DNA of 40,942 nt. It comes from Hymenobacter ginkgonis (GTDB lineage: Bacteria; Bacteroidota; Bacteroidia; Cytophagales; Hymenobacteraceae). The stretch is taken from the NCBI RefSeq assembly GCF_009755225.1, contig NZ_WQKZ01000011.1, positions 1 through 40,942 on the forward strand, given 5' to 3'. Shown here piece after piece: positions 40,695 to 40,942 of the stretch (position 1 is its first letter; the number at the start of each line of letters is the position of its first letter). Both the position numbers and the translations under genes were made by a program. The notes below the pieces were generated by a model. The model was not told the origin of the DNA and made no database searches. It saw nothing but the letters and a program-made list of their open reading frames with translations.

Positions 40695-40942
40695 GAGAAC
40701 AGGAAAGGCTGTAAAGCGATAAGATAAGCCTAGTACAAGTATAGCCAGAAGGATAAATGAGCGTTCAGTGAAAGGGTCATTTTGGTGAACTGCTAGCGTC
40801 TTGTTCGGAAACCTACTGTTTTTCGAATAGCTTCACTACCCACACCGAATGCCCCGAAAACACTGTTTTTCGAGGCCTTTCCGAAGAGGGTTTGTCGAAC
40901 GTCGCTGCCGGGAGGCTTAGCTAGCTAGGCTCAGGGGCCTTC
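40695..40942. other. Right-edge noncoding sequence
   Basis: No gene. ACTGTTTTTCGA occurs twice as a direct repeat near 40,817 and 40,882, and CCTTTCCGAAGAGGG follows. These could be the edge of a repeat or of a gene that continues outside the window. Confidence 0.3.

Overview
The window looks like a large plasmid, or plasmid-derived replicon, from a Bacteroidota bacterium, most probably a Hymenobacter-like cytophagale. The evidence is a Rep_3-type initiator next to 20-bp iterons, a ParA/small-partner partition locus with palindromic sites, huge Bacteroidota-style RHS proteins with a DUF6443-like segment, a near-consensus Bacteroidota promoter box (TAnnTTTG), and mostly absent Shine-Dalgarno sequences. 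No rRNA, tRNA, intact IS or CRISPR array was seen. The organism is inferred from protein style, not from a search.

Layout. 1-1.65 kb: small minus-strand genes of immunity or secreted type, plus a ~145-bp noncoding repeat that recurs at 40.1-40.3 kb. 1.65-3.3 kb: noncoding, with a cluster of GGCAATTGCC palindromes and a diverged 427-bp tandem repeat. 3.3-12.8 kb: an accessory or defence-like island. It holds a dead serine recombinase; a three-gene ubiquitin-like operon (two-domain multiubiquitin protein, DUF6791-ThiF E1, DUF6527 zinc-ligand protein); a divergent XRE-ImmA metallopeptidase/PIN-like pair separated from it by a 13-bp inverted-repeat operator; a dead relaxase; an AT-rich pair made of a PRTase-like protein (VYLDD..CTG type) and a NADAR protein; a decayed ORF; and an unrecognised pair with a cysteine-rich 390-aa protein. 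13.1-15.9 kb: a secreted small protein, two divergent serine recombinases and a pseudogene resembling an ABC-3C/DUF4297-type defence component.

16.0-30.9 kb: a polymorphic-toxin locus on the minus strand. Two tandem 1.2-kilo-residue RHS/SpvB-like paralogues are followed by a ~2,364-aa LRR-RHS-HINT-Doc protein, then an 81-aa putative immunity gene. 31.2-35.3 kb: a dead Tn3-type resolvase, a dead immunity-like gene, a SUKH (SMI1/KNR4) immunity protein and several exported small proteins, one with a perfect 17-bp hairpin inside its coding sequence. 35.5-38.4 kb: the plasmid core (AP2-Rep_3 initiator, iterons, ParA and its small partner). 38.9-39.9 kb: a cysteine-synthase-family enzyme. 40.1-40.7 kb: the second copy of the noncoding repeat and another small gene.

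How the parts fit. The backbone (rep/par) is intact, but mobilisation appears lost (relaxase relic). The cargo is conflict genes: a contact-type or secreted Doc toxin with candidate immunity, orphan immunity genes, and at least two candidate anti-phage modules (ubiquitin-like and PRTase/NADAR). The best candidates for under-described biology are the ubiquitin-like operon with its shared operator and structured leader, the PRTase-NADAR pair, and the Cys-rich/basic two-gene unit.
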